Shown: positions 36,946-50,177, counted from the first letter of the stretch. The stretch is 64,000 nucleotides of DNA from Isoetes taiwanensis (GCA_021234155.1 JAJEKV010000053.1:1127307-1191306), one strand, 5' to 3'. The notes: generated from the letters alone by a model not told the origin. Translations and numbers: made by a program.

Positions 36946-39215
36946 ATGGCAACATCAGGAAGCGCCATGCTTCTATGGGCCATATTTGCCCTCGTGCTTC
37001 CTTTCTTTGCATATGCAGAGGATGCTTCGGACGTTTTAGCCCTAACCCAGATACGTTTGACAAGAATGTTAAAGATGCTGATGCTTTAGTCGAGTTTTAT
37101 GCACCCTGGTACGTTTAATCCATGTTTCGGTTCTTCTGCCAGAATATTAGTGCTTCTCAAGCGTGTTCATAGATCTGATCTAACTTGTTTTCACATGATT
37201 GCTTGGTATTTGTCTATTATCAATTTATTACAGAGGTATAGAGATCTAACTATAAATATTTGTGCCGTCTCACCTTGGGTAATCATTAGTTAACTAACGG
37301 ATTCTGTGTTTCTAGGTGTGGGCATTGTAAAAAGTTGGCACCAGAATATGAGAAGCTTGGCACTGCCTTGAAGAAAGCAAAAGGCGTATTAATAGCAAAG
37401 GTATATACTAGCTTGTGTCGAATGTTCCTGCTTGGGTATATCTCAGTGTCGTGTTAACTAATGAGATCTTGCTTCTGCAGGTTGACTGTGATGAACACAA
37501 AAGTCTTTGCACCAAGTATGGGGTTTCTGGTTTTCCCACCATTAAGTGGTTTCCCAAGGGCTCATTAGAACCAAAAGAGTGAGTCTCTGATATTTTGCTT
37601 ATATGTAGCTATCCATTATTATATTTATTTATTTATCATTTCTGTAATTATAACTGCGGTTAGATTTTTTGGCAAATCTCATCTAATCTCTTTTATATTC
37701 GTTTTTGTAGTTACAATTCTGGTCGGACAGCTGAAGATCTTATTGACTTCGTGAACAAAGAAGCAGGTGGCTATCTATCTATTGCTTTCACCACCTTGTG
37801 CACATAAACTTACATATTAGGCTGCTTTTGTTTTATTGTGTTTATATAGGAACAAATGTAAAGTTGAGTGTAGCAGTATCAGATGTGGTAGTTCTCACAA
37901 CTGCCAACTTTGATGAGGTTGTGCTTGACAATTCGAAAGATGTTTTGGTAGAATTTTATGCACCATGGTAAGTTCAGTCTTGGAGCTTTGGGTCCTTTAC
38001 ATTTACTAATTCGTTTCTGATGCCTATATATAGGTGTGGCCATTGCAAACAGCTTGCCCCTGTAAGTTCCTCTTTTATACAGTATAATTATGTATAATGA
38101 TTCATATTAATTAAAAGGCTTAAACTTAGCTCGTTTTCTCATGTGAGTACGACTTCAAGATTAAATTTAGCGAGCCCCAGTACATTTGAAACTTTTTTTA
38201 TGATTGTTGTGCGTCTGCAATGTTGTTTGCCAAGACGTATGGCCATCTTTTAATTCCTTTGGATTACTTTGTGTGTTATCGTGGATGCCCATGTAACTAA
38301 CAAGTCATGATCTGGTTGTCAGGTCTATGAGCAGCTTGCATCAGCTTATAAGCTAGAGGACGACATTGTGATTGCCAAGTTGGATGCTGATGCTCACAAG
38401 GATGTAGCTACAAAGTAAGGAAAATTTAAGTATGTGGTTGAAAAGTAAGACATGTTGTGCGGTGCCGATGCTGATTAGAACCATATCACTCATGGCAGTT
38501 ATGGTGTTCAAGGATATCCAACTCTTAAGTACTTCCCCAAAGGCAAGAAAGATGGCGATGATTATGATGGTGGGCGTTCTTTGGATGAGTTTGTGGAATT
38601 TATTAACGAGAAGACTGGTGCAAAAAGAAACAGCAAAGGAGGTCTTACCAGTGAAGTAAGTAATTGGCATTACGGGCCTGAATTAATGTTGAGAGACGGA
38701 TGCTAAGGGTTTTAAAAAGAGGGAGGCTCTAAAATTGTCTTTTGGCTGTTACTTCACAGGCAGGTAAAGTACAGCAGTTGGATATAATAATCGAAGAATT
38801 TTTAGCAGCGCCAGAAAATGAACGACATTCTGTATCTAAACGGTTTGAGGATGAAGTGTCAAAGCTAGAAGGGACTTTGGCCAAGTACGTTTATTGTTCT
38901 AAACTAATTCATCTTATTTAAATTTTTTTTGTTGCCGTTGTCTTCATGAGCATTGTGCATTTATAGGTATGGGCAAGTTTACAACAAGGCTTTAAAGAAC
39001 ATTGTGCAGAAAGGTTTAGAGTATCCAAAGAAGGAAACTCAGAGGCTTGAACGTCTTCTTTCTGGGGTAAATATTTGCGTTGTCTAAAATGGTGGTTGAA
39101 TAAGGATTTCGATTTTTGATCATTGGATTTTTTTTTTCTGCAGGCTTTGAGTCCCTTGAAGCATGATGAGATTACAATAAAGAAAAACATTTTGTCATCT
39201 TTTATGAAGCAATGA
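36946..39215 (+). CDS. PDIL2-1: Protein disulfide isomerase, PDIL2-1 type (two CGHC domains plus ERp29c)
   Basis: An ER oxidoreductase that forms and shuffles disulfides in secretory proteins. Eleven exons: 36,946-37,108, 37,316-37,400, 37,481-37,578, 37,711-37,766, 37,850-37,967, 38,034-38,061, 38,323-38,414, 38,499-38,655, 38,760-38,884, 38,967-39,066 and 39,144-39,215. The product has a signal peptide ending near FAYA, a first thioredoxin domain ([20 protein letters not shown]), a second ([32 protein letters not shown]), then an ERp29-like helical C-terminus ([19 protein letters not shown]) ending SSFMKQ with no KDEL, as in Arabidopsis PDIL2-1. In exon 1 one C is missing from the run at 37,046-37,048 (CTAACCCAGATACG); adding one base restores the family reading and the phase-2 exon end. 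All other exons are intact. I favour a sequencing error over a pseudogene. Confidence 0.9.
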
Positions 39216-42060
39216 CGGGAATCGAAGTTATTCTTTTGTTTAGAGGCTTTAGTAAGCTGGCCATTGTATTGCATTGACAAGAAGCTTCATCACCTGTAAC
39301 ACAATTAGATCAGATCAAATTAGATCATGTTGAATTAAATTATTCTCACACTATATGCTGCTCATGTGCCTCCAACTTGAACTTTCAAGGTGCCACACAA
39401 CGTATTGAGGGTTTTAAAGAATGGTTTTGATGAATGTGTCAATTTGATTGTAAAGTGGACATGAAAAATACTATAACTTTGCATATGAACGAGGATATTA
39501 TTTTTGCATGTGAAGAGTTGTTTGTTTGTGTATATATATTGCTTATTTGCTCTATCCTTATTGCTTTTTTTCGATCATTGGATCGAAGCATTATTCTATG
39601 AATGTGCAAGGGTTGTGGAATTTCCACGTCAGACCCATGTATACGCCTGCGCACCCCATAGCACCCCATACGTTGTTTCTACGTATCTACGTACATCTAA
39701 TACTTTAATGCATACAAATAAACAATGAACGTCATAGCATTGCATTTACAAGAGATACACAGGAAGATAACAGTGGACGAAAATGAACAGGTCACATAAG
39801 GTCACATATATTACATTGGCAGATGTGCAAAATAGTCATGAAATAAGCTTCAAGAAGAAGCTTCCACAAAGGGCCTGCATGCCCAAAACGTCTGTACATA
39901 AGTAGAACATGAACAGAAGTGCAAACCACCAGAAAACATGAGGGAAAGCCTGAGCAGAAGAGATGCCACAGCCATCTCACGCCTGCATCGTGCACCCGCA
40001 TTCATAAACTACAACCACATAGCACCATGAAGAACACACCCGAAATAGGGTTGGAGTCTTCTTCTGAACCTCTGCAGCACTCCTCCGAACCTCCCAACCA
40101 CCCAATGCTAACTTCAAAACCACGGATTCTAGAGCTTTCAAAGTGCAAACTTGAAATACGGATTTATCAACTCGATTTACATAGCACCTCAAGAAGAAGC
40201 CTCGGGAAATACCGCATTAGATATACGCGAACAAATACATGAAATACATGCTTTGTCTTGAGGTGCAAACATACATATGATAGTGCGAAGTCTTTGAGAG
40301 AAACAAAGCGGGAAACCCGACTTGCCGCCAAAGGCTTTGCGACTTCTTAGCCCCCGGGTCATTGCTTCTGATCTTTGAGTAAGCGGTCTTTGAGTGCAAA
40401 CAAACAGTCCTCGATCTTGAGTCTGACTGCAAAACTTCTCGGTCGCGGGGACCTCCTCACGCTTCCCCGCCATGCTCACAGCCATGCCGTTTTGCCGCCC
40501 CATCATGCTTTCGCTGGCGCCACATGCCCGGCAAATGCTATTTTCTGAACCATTGATTGCAAACTAACTTTCCTTTCCTCAAAACCCTAACCTCCATATT
40601 TCGGCCCACCTTCGCCAAAACCTTACTAATTGGATAATTTGGAAACCTTATATATTAGCATCAATCCGAATGCATTAATCTTACACCTAAAGATTAGGGT
40701 TCATTGATCAGTCTAGAAAATAAAATGTGGTTTTGGTAACCCTGTAAAAAGTAATAAAAAATTTCAAGCCATTGATCTTCTAACCATTGAGAGCTCTAAA
40801 AAATCTAAGTCGTACAAGTGACAAGCATTGGGTCGTTGAACAATAAGAACTCGGATCCCACAACAAAGGTGGGTGAACCAGTAGGCACTACGCCAACAAC
40901 CCGAAGTAAGAAGCTAAACATTCGTGAGGCTAAAACCTAAAAAGGTAAAATTCACAAGACAAGCACCCATAAAATTTGTTAGTAGCAACAAAAAATATAA
41001 GTACATGATAACCTCCAGAGGGCTTCGTCGCATGCGCAATGCAAACAAATAACCTCTATAAAATGGGAGGCTGGTTGGGCATGCCAGGGGAAGCAATATA
41101 GAAACAGATTATATTTGTAATAAACATCAGAGGGGTTGGTCGAACATGCCACGTGAAGCAATATAAAGTAAACTATATCATCAATTAGAGGTGCTGGTCG
41201 TGGGTACTACACAAACAAAAAACCTCTTTAACATAGAGGGGCTAGTGGTGTGAACCATGAAATAAAAAGCACAATAAGGGGTGGGGAAGGAGGGTTTCAC
41301 GAATGATACTATATTGCTGTGAGGAGAATGTCGAATAACGAAACTATTGTGAGCCAAATATATATCATTCCTTCTCATCCGAGAATATCGATTCGGCATG
41401 GATCGATACCATTCTCATGAGTAGGACTCGCGATGAAGACACATGGAAAGAAGAGAACTCTTACTTGCCACTTAAACGGCGATATAACTGCATTTGCTAT
41501 TGAAGAAGCAGTTCAATAGAATGTGCAAGAGACGAGGGCCCAAGAGGAGGGCTATCGAAGAAGGCATGGTCTATAGATCGAAGTTAAGATGGAAAAAATT
41601 TGATATTGTGCCAAAAGAGACGTCAATGAAGCGAATGATTTAAGTTACCAATATAGGAGAACTACTACGCATCCAAAAAAGCATATATGTAGACAGGCTT
41701 CATCTTTGCGTAAGCCCAAATATCTCATGATGAATGAAACAATCCCAATGAAATAACATATTTCAGATCGAGACAACCAAAGGAATGGCAACAAAGAACA
41801 TAATTAAGCACATGCACAAATGTAAGAGATGATGATGCTAACCTTTCAGGATAAAATGTTTCTTTAGATCTGAAAAAAGTAGATTAAAAAAATGAGACAT
41901 CAAATGGAGGATCTACAATGGAATAATATTGCATATATACAAATACAAATATCCTCATGCCCATCTATAGACATGTATTCAAACCCAAAGGATGTATCTT
42001 TCCATCTTGATTTGACCTTGAATTGATGCTACGTCTCCCCACCTTGCTATTATTAAACAT
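39216..42060. other. Intergenic DNA downstream of PDI, no recognised gene
   Basis: The PDI 3' UTR probably occupies the first few hundred bases. Minus-strand frames at 40,189-40,506 look partly protein-like (one frame has LKIEDCLFALKDRLLKDQ) but lack a start, splice chain or family match. Degenerate tandem text with CCTCT...AGAGG words lies at about 41,040-41,250. Confidence 0.4.
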
Positions 42061-42061
42061 A

Positions 42062-42088
42062 CTAGAAAAGCGCCCGGCGATGTCGGGC
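42062..42088 (-). mobile_element. Helitron-like 3' terminus (minus strand)
   Basis: On the minus strand a hairpin GCCCGACATCGCCGGGC (42,088-42,072) is followed after six bases by CTAG (42,065-42,062) and T. This mirrors the structure at 31,050-31,078, and both hairpins share the CCGGC...GCCGG character. The six-base spacing is shorter than usual. The element body would extend to the right; its other end was not found. Confidence 0.4.
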
Positions 42089-43395
42089 ATTACTCTTGGA
42101 CGTGTGGAATGGATAGATGTAATAGGATATGTAGGTGGAATAAAAATAGTAAATGTACATGGATGTAATGGAGTGACAGATGTGAAGGGTTTACGAATAT
42201 CGGATGGACAGAAATGCATAATGTGGAATAGAATGGGTAGACATAATGGAATGCATAAAGTTTAGGATGCCTGTGATAGTTTAGGATTGTGTTTATGTGG
42301 TCAACACAATTGCAATTGGATGTTGTCTGTATGTTTGACTGGAAGACGCGTGTGGGTAGTGTAGTGTAGTTTGTGGGGTGTGTTTTGTGTGTGACTTAAT
42401 AATATCTATCTAGGGTAATGGTAGTGTGTATATTTTTGCATAGCCATTGAGTGTGCATGCATTTGAGAGTCCATTTAGCATTGTTCATGCTTAAAAGCAT
42501 TGTATTTGATATAAAAATAATACTTGGGAACTCAACATTTTGGAGTTGCTTCTGTCTTTGGAAGTTGCGTGATTTTCTTCATGCGATTTGATGACATGGT
42601 TGATACAAATTTTGTCTTTCAATCCATGAGTTGCATGTTACATCCTCTCGCCTTCAAAATTTATGATATATAGGTCCCCAAACTCCTCTAACCTCCTAAA
42701 CACACGTACCCTAAATTCATAAACCCTAAAACCAATGCCCGCCTATTAGTGCTTGTGCCTTGGTTTAAAAAATAATCTCATATAATTTCATTATAGGGAT
42801 ATAATTTTCAAGAGTTTATAAAATAAAGATTCATAGATATTTCGGTGGTCTAATGAGTGCACATGTTAAGGTTGAGAATAGTAATTAAATATGTAAATGC
42901 TTTGTATCCCAAAAATGTCACATACAGAAAACATAAGTGCCAGGAAAATATTACATGATCATTCAACATAAAAAGGCTTAAGATAGAAAAGCACATTTGG
43001 GAGAGTTGAAGGCGTAAGAAAGACACCTATCTTGAATTTTGAGACACACAATAGTATTGCATCTAAGACATTGCGATTTTATCAAAGATGCAACAAAGAC
43101 ATCACATTTGCCACATGGTACAACAAACTAACCATGATAAGTGTCCCAATTTGCTTGTTGGTTTCTGTACACGCACATGCAGAATTATAAATTCAACAAT
43201 TATAAAACATGTAGTGTAAATATTAGTAAAGTATATGGAAATTCTGGGAAAGGACTCGCAAGAGACACAAAACCGGCCGACTACCAAAGAACTTCCTTAA
43301 CTATAAGCCGATGGCGTAAAACCTGCAAGCAACACAAAGAACTCGAAAAAACACCCGTGAATGGTTAGAGACAATTCAACATGTAGCAGAAAAAG
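42089..43395. other. AT-rich intergenic DNA, possible Helitron interior
   Basis: No recognised gene or domain. If the terminus at 42,062 is real, part of this stretch is the interior of a non-autonomous Helitron. Confidence 0.35.
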
Positions 43396-43690
43396 AGAGC
43401 ATCACCCCAATAGGGTGGAGAACAACATCACCCAACGGGTGGAAAACAATCACGTAGAAAGAAATATGCGTCACCCTCGAGGTGGAAATAAACAGCATCA
43501 CCCGCAGGTGGAGAGAGCATCACCCAACGGGTGGAAAACAATTATGCATCACCCAACGGGTGGAAAACAATTACGTAAAAAGAAATATGCGTCACCCTGG
43601 AGGTGGAAATAAACAGCATCACCCGCAGGTGGAAATAGCATCACCACCATGGTGGAAAAAAGCGACACCCAACGGGTGGATAACAATCAT
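43396..43690 (+). repeat. Array of short hairpin repeats (CACCC...GGGTG)
   Basis: At least nine small palindromes are spaced by A-rich text: CACCCCAATAGGGTGG, CACCCAACGGGTGG (several), CACCCTCGAGGTGG, CACCCGCAGGTGG, CACCCTGGAGGTGG and CACCACCATGGTGG. Most are followed by AAA(A/T)AACA. A higher-order unit containing AAAGAAATATGCGTCACCCT is duplicated (about 43,456 and 43,579) and begins a third time near 43,697. The arms co-vary in places, so pairing, not sequence, seems kept. It is not a CRISPR array: spacers are irregular and the genome is eukaryotic. Confidence 0.8.
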
Positions 43691-44147
43691 GTAAAAAGAA
43701 ATATGCATTGCAAAATAATGCTAGACAATGGTGTATGTAATATCATATATAGGGAGCAAAGCTATGCACGAAAAATCAGCCTACTGCGAACATGACAAAG
43801 TGGAGCTAACGAAAACAAAGAAGCTCCCAAATCCATAAAATTGGTACACCGAACAATATAACCCGTTACCCATGTTCAAGAAAATATAACTTCATGAAGC
43901 AACAAATAAGTGCGCTAATAAAGTGAACAAAGAAACCAACAAACACTAGAGCTTCCCCATGATCATGCCAAAAAGAAGAAAAATCTTAAACACAACCCCA
44001 AATATTCAAAACCCAAGATCGGACCAAACCAAATATAGAATATACATATAAGAAATTTAGCCACAAAGGACAAAGAGGTGGAAAACATGTCACAAAAATA
44101 CTTGAATGGGACAAAAAAGGTCGCGAAAAATTTTTTAATAGAACCAC

Positions 44148-44268
<121 letters not shown>

Positions 44269-44946
44269 AAAACCTCCCAGCATTGAGTCGGGTCACGGCA
44301 CGAGAGTTAATGGAGCACAACAATAAAAAAGAGGCTATAGATAGGCTTATCATTCATCACAAAGGAACAATATACAACGCTTGAAGAATAGAGAGGTAGC
44401 CGACCATAGGAACAATATCTGGACTATATAAAAAGAAATGGGTATATGGCGATGGCAACAACTCGCCGGGATAAAAACCCGCCCTTTTCGGGTTTTCGAG
44501 GAAAACCCTAATGAGAAATGGTCGCCAACAACCTTGAATGTGTTGCCCGAAAAGAAGGAGATGAGTCGATGGCGAACACAAAATATAGCAGGACCCCAGA
44601 AGAGGGCGGAAGCCTGCAAGCAACACAAAAACCCCTAAAATACCCGTGAATGGTTAGAGAAAAGCAAACTCATGGCCCCACGCAGCAGGGCGGGAAGGGA
44701 GGGAAGCAACGAGAATAGAAGAAGAGCTGTTGTGAGAAGACGCCGATAACCAGTCCGAAAGAGGAAATAGCCTTATATAGCAGCTCGTCCTTTCCCAGAA
44801 TGGCGATCCGATGGCTCGGATCGATGCTATACTGGAAAGCTTTAGCATTAACCTGATGTTAAACTACTAAACATTAAGTTTAGTTGTAATCTCAAACTGC
44901 ACCTTTTGTTAAATCCATTAAAAACATCCATTGACAACTATCAACA

Positions 44947-45381
44947 TTTGTGATTCCCAACACAGGAACAGTACTATCAACATCTGTGATTCCCAATACA
45001 GGAACAGTGCTGGAAAAGTCTAACCTTGAAAAGTGAATGCAATGCTAATAATATAACCATGTCATGGGATAGGCTAAAGTTGGCCAGATTTGTGATTCCC
45101 AACACAGGAACAGTACTATCAACATCTAGTACTATCAACATCTGTGATTCCCAATACAGGAATAGTGCTGGAAAAGTCTAAACTTGAAAAGTGAATGCAA
45201 TGCTAATACTATAACCATGTCATGGGATAGGCTCAAGTTGGCCGATTTGTGATTCCCAACAGAGAATGACTATCAACATCGATTCCCAATACAGGAACAA
45301 TGCTGGAAAAGTCTAAACTTGAAAAGTGAATGCAATGCTAATACTATAACCATGTCATGGGATAGGCTAAAGTTGGCCAGA
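44947..45381 (+). repeat. Three tandem copies of a 140-157 bp repeat
   Basis: Units start with TTTGTGATTCCCAACA-like text at 44,947, 45,089 and 45,246 and each ends near AAGTTGGCC(A)GA. Unit lengths are about 142, 157 and 136 bp. Within a unit the words GATTCCCAA(C/T)ACAGGAACA and ACTATCAACATC are themselves doubled, showing an older, shorter repeat inside the longer one. The third copy has lost part of this. Confidence 0.9.
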
Positions 45382-45558
45382 GCTACTACATTGAAAGATA
45401 AAAGCCATTTATGAAAGAATACCTATATTCAGCGTCCATGCCATCCAATGCTTCAAGTTTTTTGCAAAACACCATAGAAGAAGAGCCAACACAGAGATAC
45501 ATGGAGCTGACTCGCTCCCCCTGGTTTGAGACCTCACCCAAACCTTGGTTTCTATGAA

Positions 45559-45816
<258 letters not shown>

Positions 45817-46010
45817 TTATTAATCACGCCCCCATAGGACCTTGAGGTCATGGAGCGGCGATATAGAAATATGTTTAAACATATTTCTCTTTTAAACAAA
45901 ATAGAAATATGTTTAAAAGAGAACTTTGGAAACATAAACGGGAGAATGGATTTGTAAACTTAACATGTTGGAATCATCATTGATATACCTAGGTCAAGGT
46001 AGTGCAAATC

Positions 46011-46948
46011 ATTGAAGTGCTGGCGATTGTCCGTGAAACCACCAAACACAAAAGATATTTGTCAATTATCAACTATCAAAAGAGCCAGATGACATTCTGG
46101 ATGTTTCACAAGTACCTGCGTGAACACCAAATGCGGATAATTTTTAACTGCAACAAGAAGAGTGAAGTTGGGTTCTTAAATATTTCTATCCCATGGGACA
46201 AACTGATCAGATGGTGACTTGGAAACTGAGAATATATCAGCAAAGCGAATGATAAAAGGAAGCAGAAAATGAAGCGCATGTTACAATTTTCAAAGGAAGC
46301 AGAAAATGAATGAGTACAGATTATACCCTCACAGCATATTTCATTTCATCTCCCCTTCCTTACTTGCACCTGCCATTACATTGCACTTGTCAAAATCATA
46401 ATATTGAACAAAATGAGAGAAAGTTGAACCATCACCTGTGTGCTATTTTCAACACAATACCAGCTATTATAAGTCCACCATTGAAGTGCTGGCGATTGTC
46501 CACGAAACCACCAAACACACAAGATATTTGTTAAGGCCATTCCAGAATTCATCATTATCAAGTGTCAAAAGAGCCAGATGACATTCTAGATGTTTAGCAA
46601 GCACCTGCGTGAATACCAAATGCAGATAATTTTTAACTGCAATAAGAAGAGTGAAGCTGGGTTCTTAAATATTAATATCCCGTGGGACAAACTGATCAAA
46701 TAGTGACTTGAAAACTGAGAATATATCAGCAAAGCCAATGACAAAAATAGCACATTACAATTTTCAAAGGAAGCAGAAAAGGGATGAGTACAGATTATAC
46801 CCTCACGACATATTTCATTTCATCTCCCCTCTTCCATACTTGCACCTGCCATTACATTGCATTTGTCAAAATCATATGCTGAACAAAATGAGAGAAAGTT
46901 GCACCATCACCTGTGTGCTATTTTCAACACAATACCAACTATTATAAC
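46011..46948 (+). repeat. Tandem duplication of a 469 bp segment
   Basis: ATTGAAGTGCTGGCGATTGTCC begins at 46,011 and, after about 469 bp, again at 46,480. Both copies continue through ACCACCAAACACA, TTTTTAACTGCAA, GTACAGATTATACCCTCA and TTTTCAACACAATACCA. Small indels separate them: copy 1 carries an extra AGCAGAAAATGAA-type repeat near 46,260-46,310. No coding capacity was recognised. Confidence 0.9.
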
Positions 46949-46949
46949 C

Positions 46950-47760
46950 ACTGCAAATATTTAAAAATAATGCTAATAGATAAATATGTTTCTATTAAAG
47001 ACCTATAAGTTGTCTACTTCTTCCAGATTGACATTGTTTTTGCCATGGAATACAAAAGTCAAGATCCGAGTGAGTGCAACAGATCTTCAAGGCATACAGT
47101 GTGTTCTGATATGAAGAATCCAACTTCTTAAACACTGAAATCTTGGTCAGCAAACATTACCATCACCACCGTATTCAGAAAGGACTTTTTCGGCAGTTCT
47201 TCAATGCCATCCGCCTGCAGAGAAATCTCATCATTCACATCAGATCAATTTAGCAAAGCCCACTGTGGCTGCATCGATCTTGATTCAAAATGACGGACAC
47301 TTACAATTTAGAATATTCGTCCAAGCTGAGGTTTAATGCCTTTATAGATATTTCCAGAAGGAACACCACCCGAACTGCTCCACTAACTTTCGTCTCCAGC
47401 TTCTTCCAGCGTGGATGCCCAAAATATTGTAGACTGCCCTGCTTAGCAGACCATATCAGAACTCAGATAAAGAGAAGAATAGAGTAGCAGAGGGTACCTT
47501 AGTTAATGGAGGTTGCCTTCATAACATAGGTTGCTGATACATCAAAAGCAACTTCGGCTTCTTAAATGGATTGCCAGATAAAGGTCAGCGCCTTGGCTTA
47601 GCGATAAGTCAGCCATCGCCAAGCTTATGCTGCCATTAACCGGTGTTCCATTGATGCCACAAAAATCAGTATAAACACCATGGTAAGAAAGATCTCTCAG
47701 GCAAGGCACCTTGGCCTGATATGGTATGCAAACGTGCATTCCCGCAAGCTAGGATGCTAC
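46950..47760 (-). other. Protein-like open stretches of unidentified origin
   Basis: Minus-strand stretches near 47,739-47,560 (with GVYTDFCGINGTPVNGSISL) and 47,430-47,290 (with KKLETKVSGAVRVVFLLEI) have protein-like composition and end near possible splice sites. They could be exons of one gene interrupted or duplicated at 46 kb and bounded by the LINE at 47.9 kb. I recognise no family. They may equally be old repeat coding text. Confidence 0.25.
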
Positions 47761-47939
47761 CACAACCTATGATCTATTCGTAGAAAATCCAAGGTGGTAG
47801 GCCGAAAACAGAGGCCGAAGAGAAAAAATTTGGAGTCTGAAGAAGATTCGAAATTGGTATGGAATACCCCCTGCATCCCGCAAGTGGGGAAGGGAACGCC
47901 GCATGCGTCTGCACAGCGGCGTTCAAGGCACAAATATCA

Positions 47940-50146
47940 ATGCTATCCCATTTTAATAAAGAAGATATGCATTATGCATATACAAGGTAAACATGATAAT
48001 AACCATGTCACACGCTATGGTAGGCAGTTGTTTCTGCTATGCAGCACCTTTGACTTGGTCATTTGCAATGGGCTTGCACAATGGCCGTTCTCCAGCAAGT
48101 GTACTTGTAGGCAGGAGAACCAGGGGGCGGCTCCAGTGTTGTGGATTATGTACTAGCTAAAGAGCAGGATTTGCATCTGATTACCCATTTTGGCATTGAC
48201 AATAGTCGGAATGAGGAAGCGGAATCCAACCACCAACCCCTTTTTTCGCATATAGTAGGCTGCCCGTGCGTCCATTGCTTCAGCACCCCACGTGCCTCAG
48301 CTGCCCCTGAACTATGACCATGCACAGACCTATGCCTAGATGGATAAGCATGATCTGGAGGGAATCTGCAGCTTCCCACACTGCAGCAGGAGATTGCCCA
48401 ATTGATTCATGTACTTATGGCTGTTGTTGACAGCTGCTTTGGGAGAGGCCACTCACATAGGCCATTGGGAGCCACCACCTTTCCTCGCAACCGGGGGTTT
48501 GATGATGAATGTAGGGAGTACAAACGCTGGCTTCGACGAGTCACTGATATTGCCTTGCGCCCGGATGCCATCATCCAATATCATGTCTTTCTCAAGGGCA
48601 AGAAAGCCAGACACAATGCAGAACACCAACGATAGATGTTCTATCTCATGGAACGTCACCTAGGAACATTCTGGAAAAGGGTATTGAACAAGCCTTTGCA
48701 ACTGGCAGGGAATATTACCTCGGACCAGTGGGTGCAATACTTGCAACGGCTTTTATGATTAACTTGGGGAGGGGGATGGATCGAAATGGCAATATTCCCA
48801 TAGATGGGCCCAATACTAGTCATTTGAGAGGCATGCATAACAATAGGCTTACGGCCACAAGCTAATGGCAAGGCAACAGAGTTGGATGGCATGCATGCAG
48901 CTCCTAAAGTGGGGTTTGGGCTTCTAATGGTGCCTTTCTGGCGGCATCATTCAATATAGCATTACAAGAAGGCTTTTCCCCATAGTCGGCCACTAGTAGA
49001 GTTGTTCCGTATACAAGGCATGCGACCCTCACTGCCCAACCAATTATCATAACATCATGGTCAAGTCCCTCTTTGCAAAACTGTTGGCTGGAATTCTTGA
49101 GCAATATCTGAAGATGTGGGCAGAGGAAGCTGAGGTGCATGCTCTTACACAGGTAGGATTCCAGCCCAAAGACTCCATCATCGACCACATTTTCACTCTG
49201 AGAACCCTGATTGAGGATAGCAAAAACCACCGTCAAAACCTGTACTACTATTTCGTGAACTTCATAAAAGCTTTTGACACTAGACACGTTGTGGGACAGA
49301 TTGAGGTAGCTGGAGATTCCTATTGATTTACAAAATGCGATAGCCTGGAGCAATCTGGACAATCTCTCATCAATAGTATTAGAGTATGCCAGTGTTGCCC
49401 CCTCTCCCTGATGGTACTTGACCTATATATTGATCAGGTTGGAAGATTGGCTTCCTGAACATTTGTGGGGGGGGGAGGGTTCATGCATCACATTATTGAC
49501 ATCGATATATCGTTGACGATGTGGACCTCTTGGCCTACACTCAAGACGACATGCAACGTAACGTGGATGCTATAGATAGTTTCTATTGGTTCATTGGCAT
49601 GCGGGTTAAGTTGGCCAAAACTAGGGTATTGCTAGTTTCATCCTTGTGCCATCCCTCCTTACTTATCAGGGCCGGAATGTGGAGGTGTCTCCGAGCTAAG
49701 TTTTTGGCAATCAAGTTTCCTACTTCCACACACTGGGATACTTCAATTAGATTGCGCATCATAGCGGGCTAGAAGGCATTGCATGCCATGCAGAACAACA
49801 GTCACAAGGCAGAGCTATATGCCTGGGGTCACCTGTCACATCTGTTCAGGACCCTAGTCGAGCCTGTCCTCCTATATGGTGTAGAGGTGTAAGGTCCAAT
49901 AATACCCCCCACCACCTAGAATGATCTGGAACAAGTACAAAAGGTCTTCTTCGCATGAGCAATTGGGGTAAAGTATATCAGATCTTGCTCCAGAAGATAG
50001 GCTTCTTGCCCCTACAGAGGGCCGCAGTGGACCGCCGCATCATTTATAGTTAGTATAGGTGATGCCTATCTACGCAGTCCCGCTTTAGCTATAGCATTGG
50101 GTCTACAACACCTCAAAGCCTGCTAGAAGGACAAGTAAGCTCAGTG

Positions 50147-50150
<4 letters not shown>
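47940..50150 (+). mobile_element. Longest LINE copy in the window (endonuclease to C-terminus), disrupted
   Basis: The order follows a LINE ORF2. The endonuclease end (FDLVICNGLAQWP, then in a shifted frame SVVDYVLAKEQDLHLITHFGI) is followed by the linker (GTFWKRVLNKPLQLAGNIT near 48,670). Reverse transcriptase blocks follow near 49,057-49,326 (LFAKLLAGILEQYL, VGFQPKDSIIDHIFTLRTLI and KAFDT). The YADD-region relic is near 49,500-49,540 (LLAYTQDDMQRNV). The EPVLLYGVEV segment lies near 49,860. Many stops and frame changes show it is dead. It is the reference copy for the weaker relics elsewhere in the window. The right end is masked by the T run at 50,151. Confidence 0.8.

Positions 50151-50177
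<27 letters not shown>

Noticed and set aside
40189..40506. 105-codon minus-strand frame after the PDI gene
   Set aside because: No family match, and another frame looks equally protein-like; there is no promoter or splice support.
43396..43690. Possible CRISPR array
   Set aside because: The repeats are short palindromes with irregular spacing and non-unique spacers, and the surrounding genes are eukaryotic.
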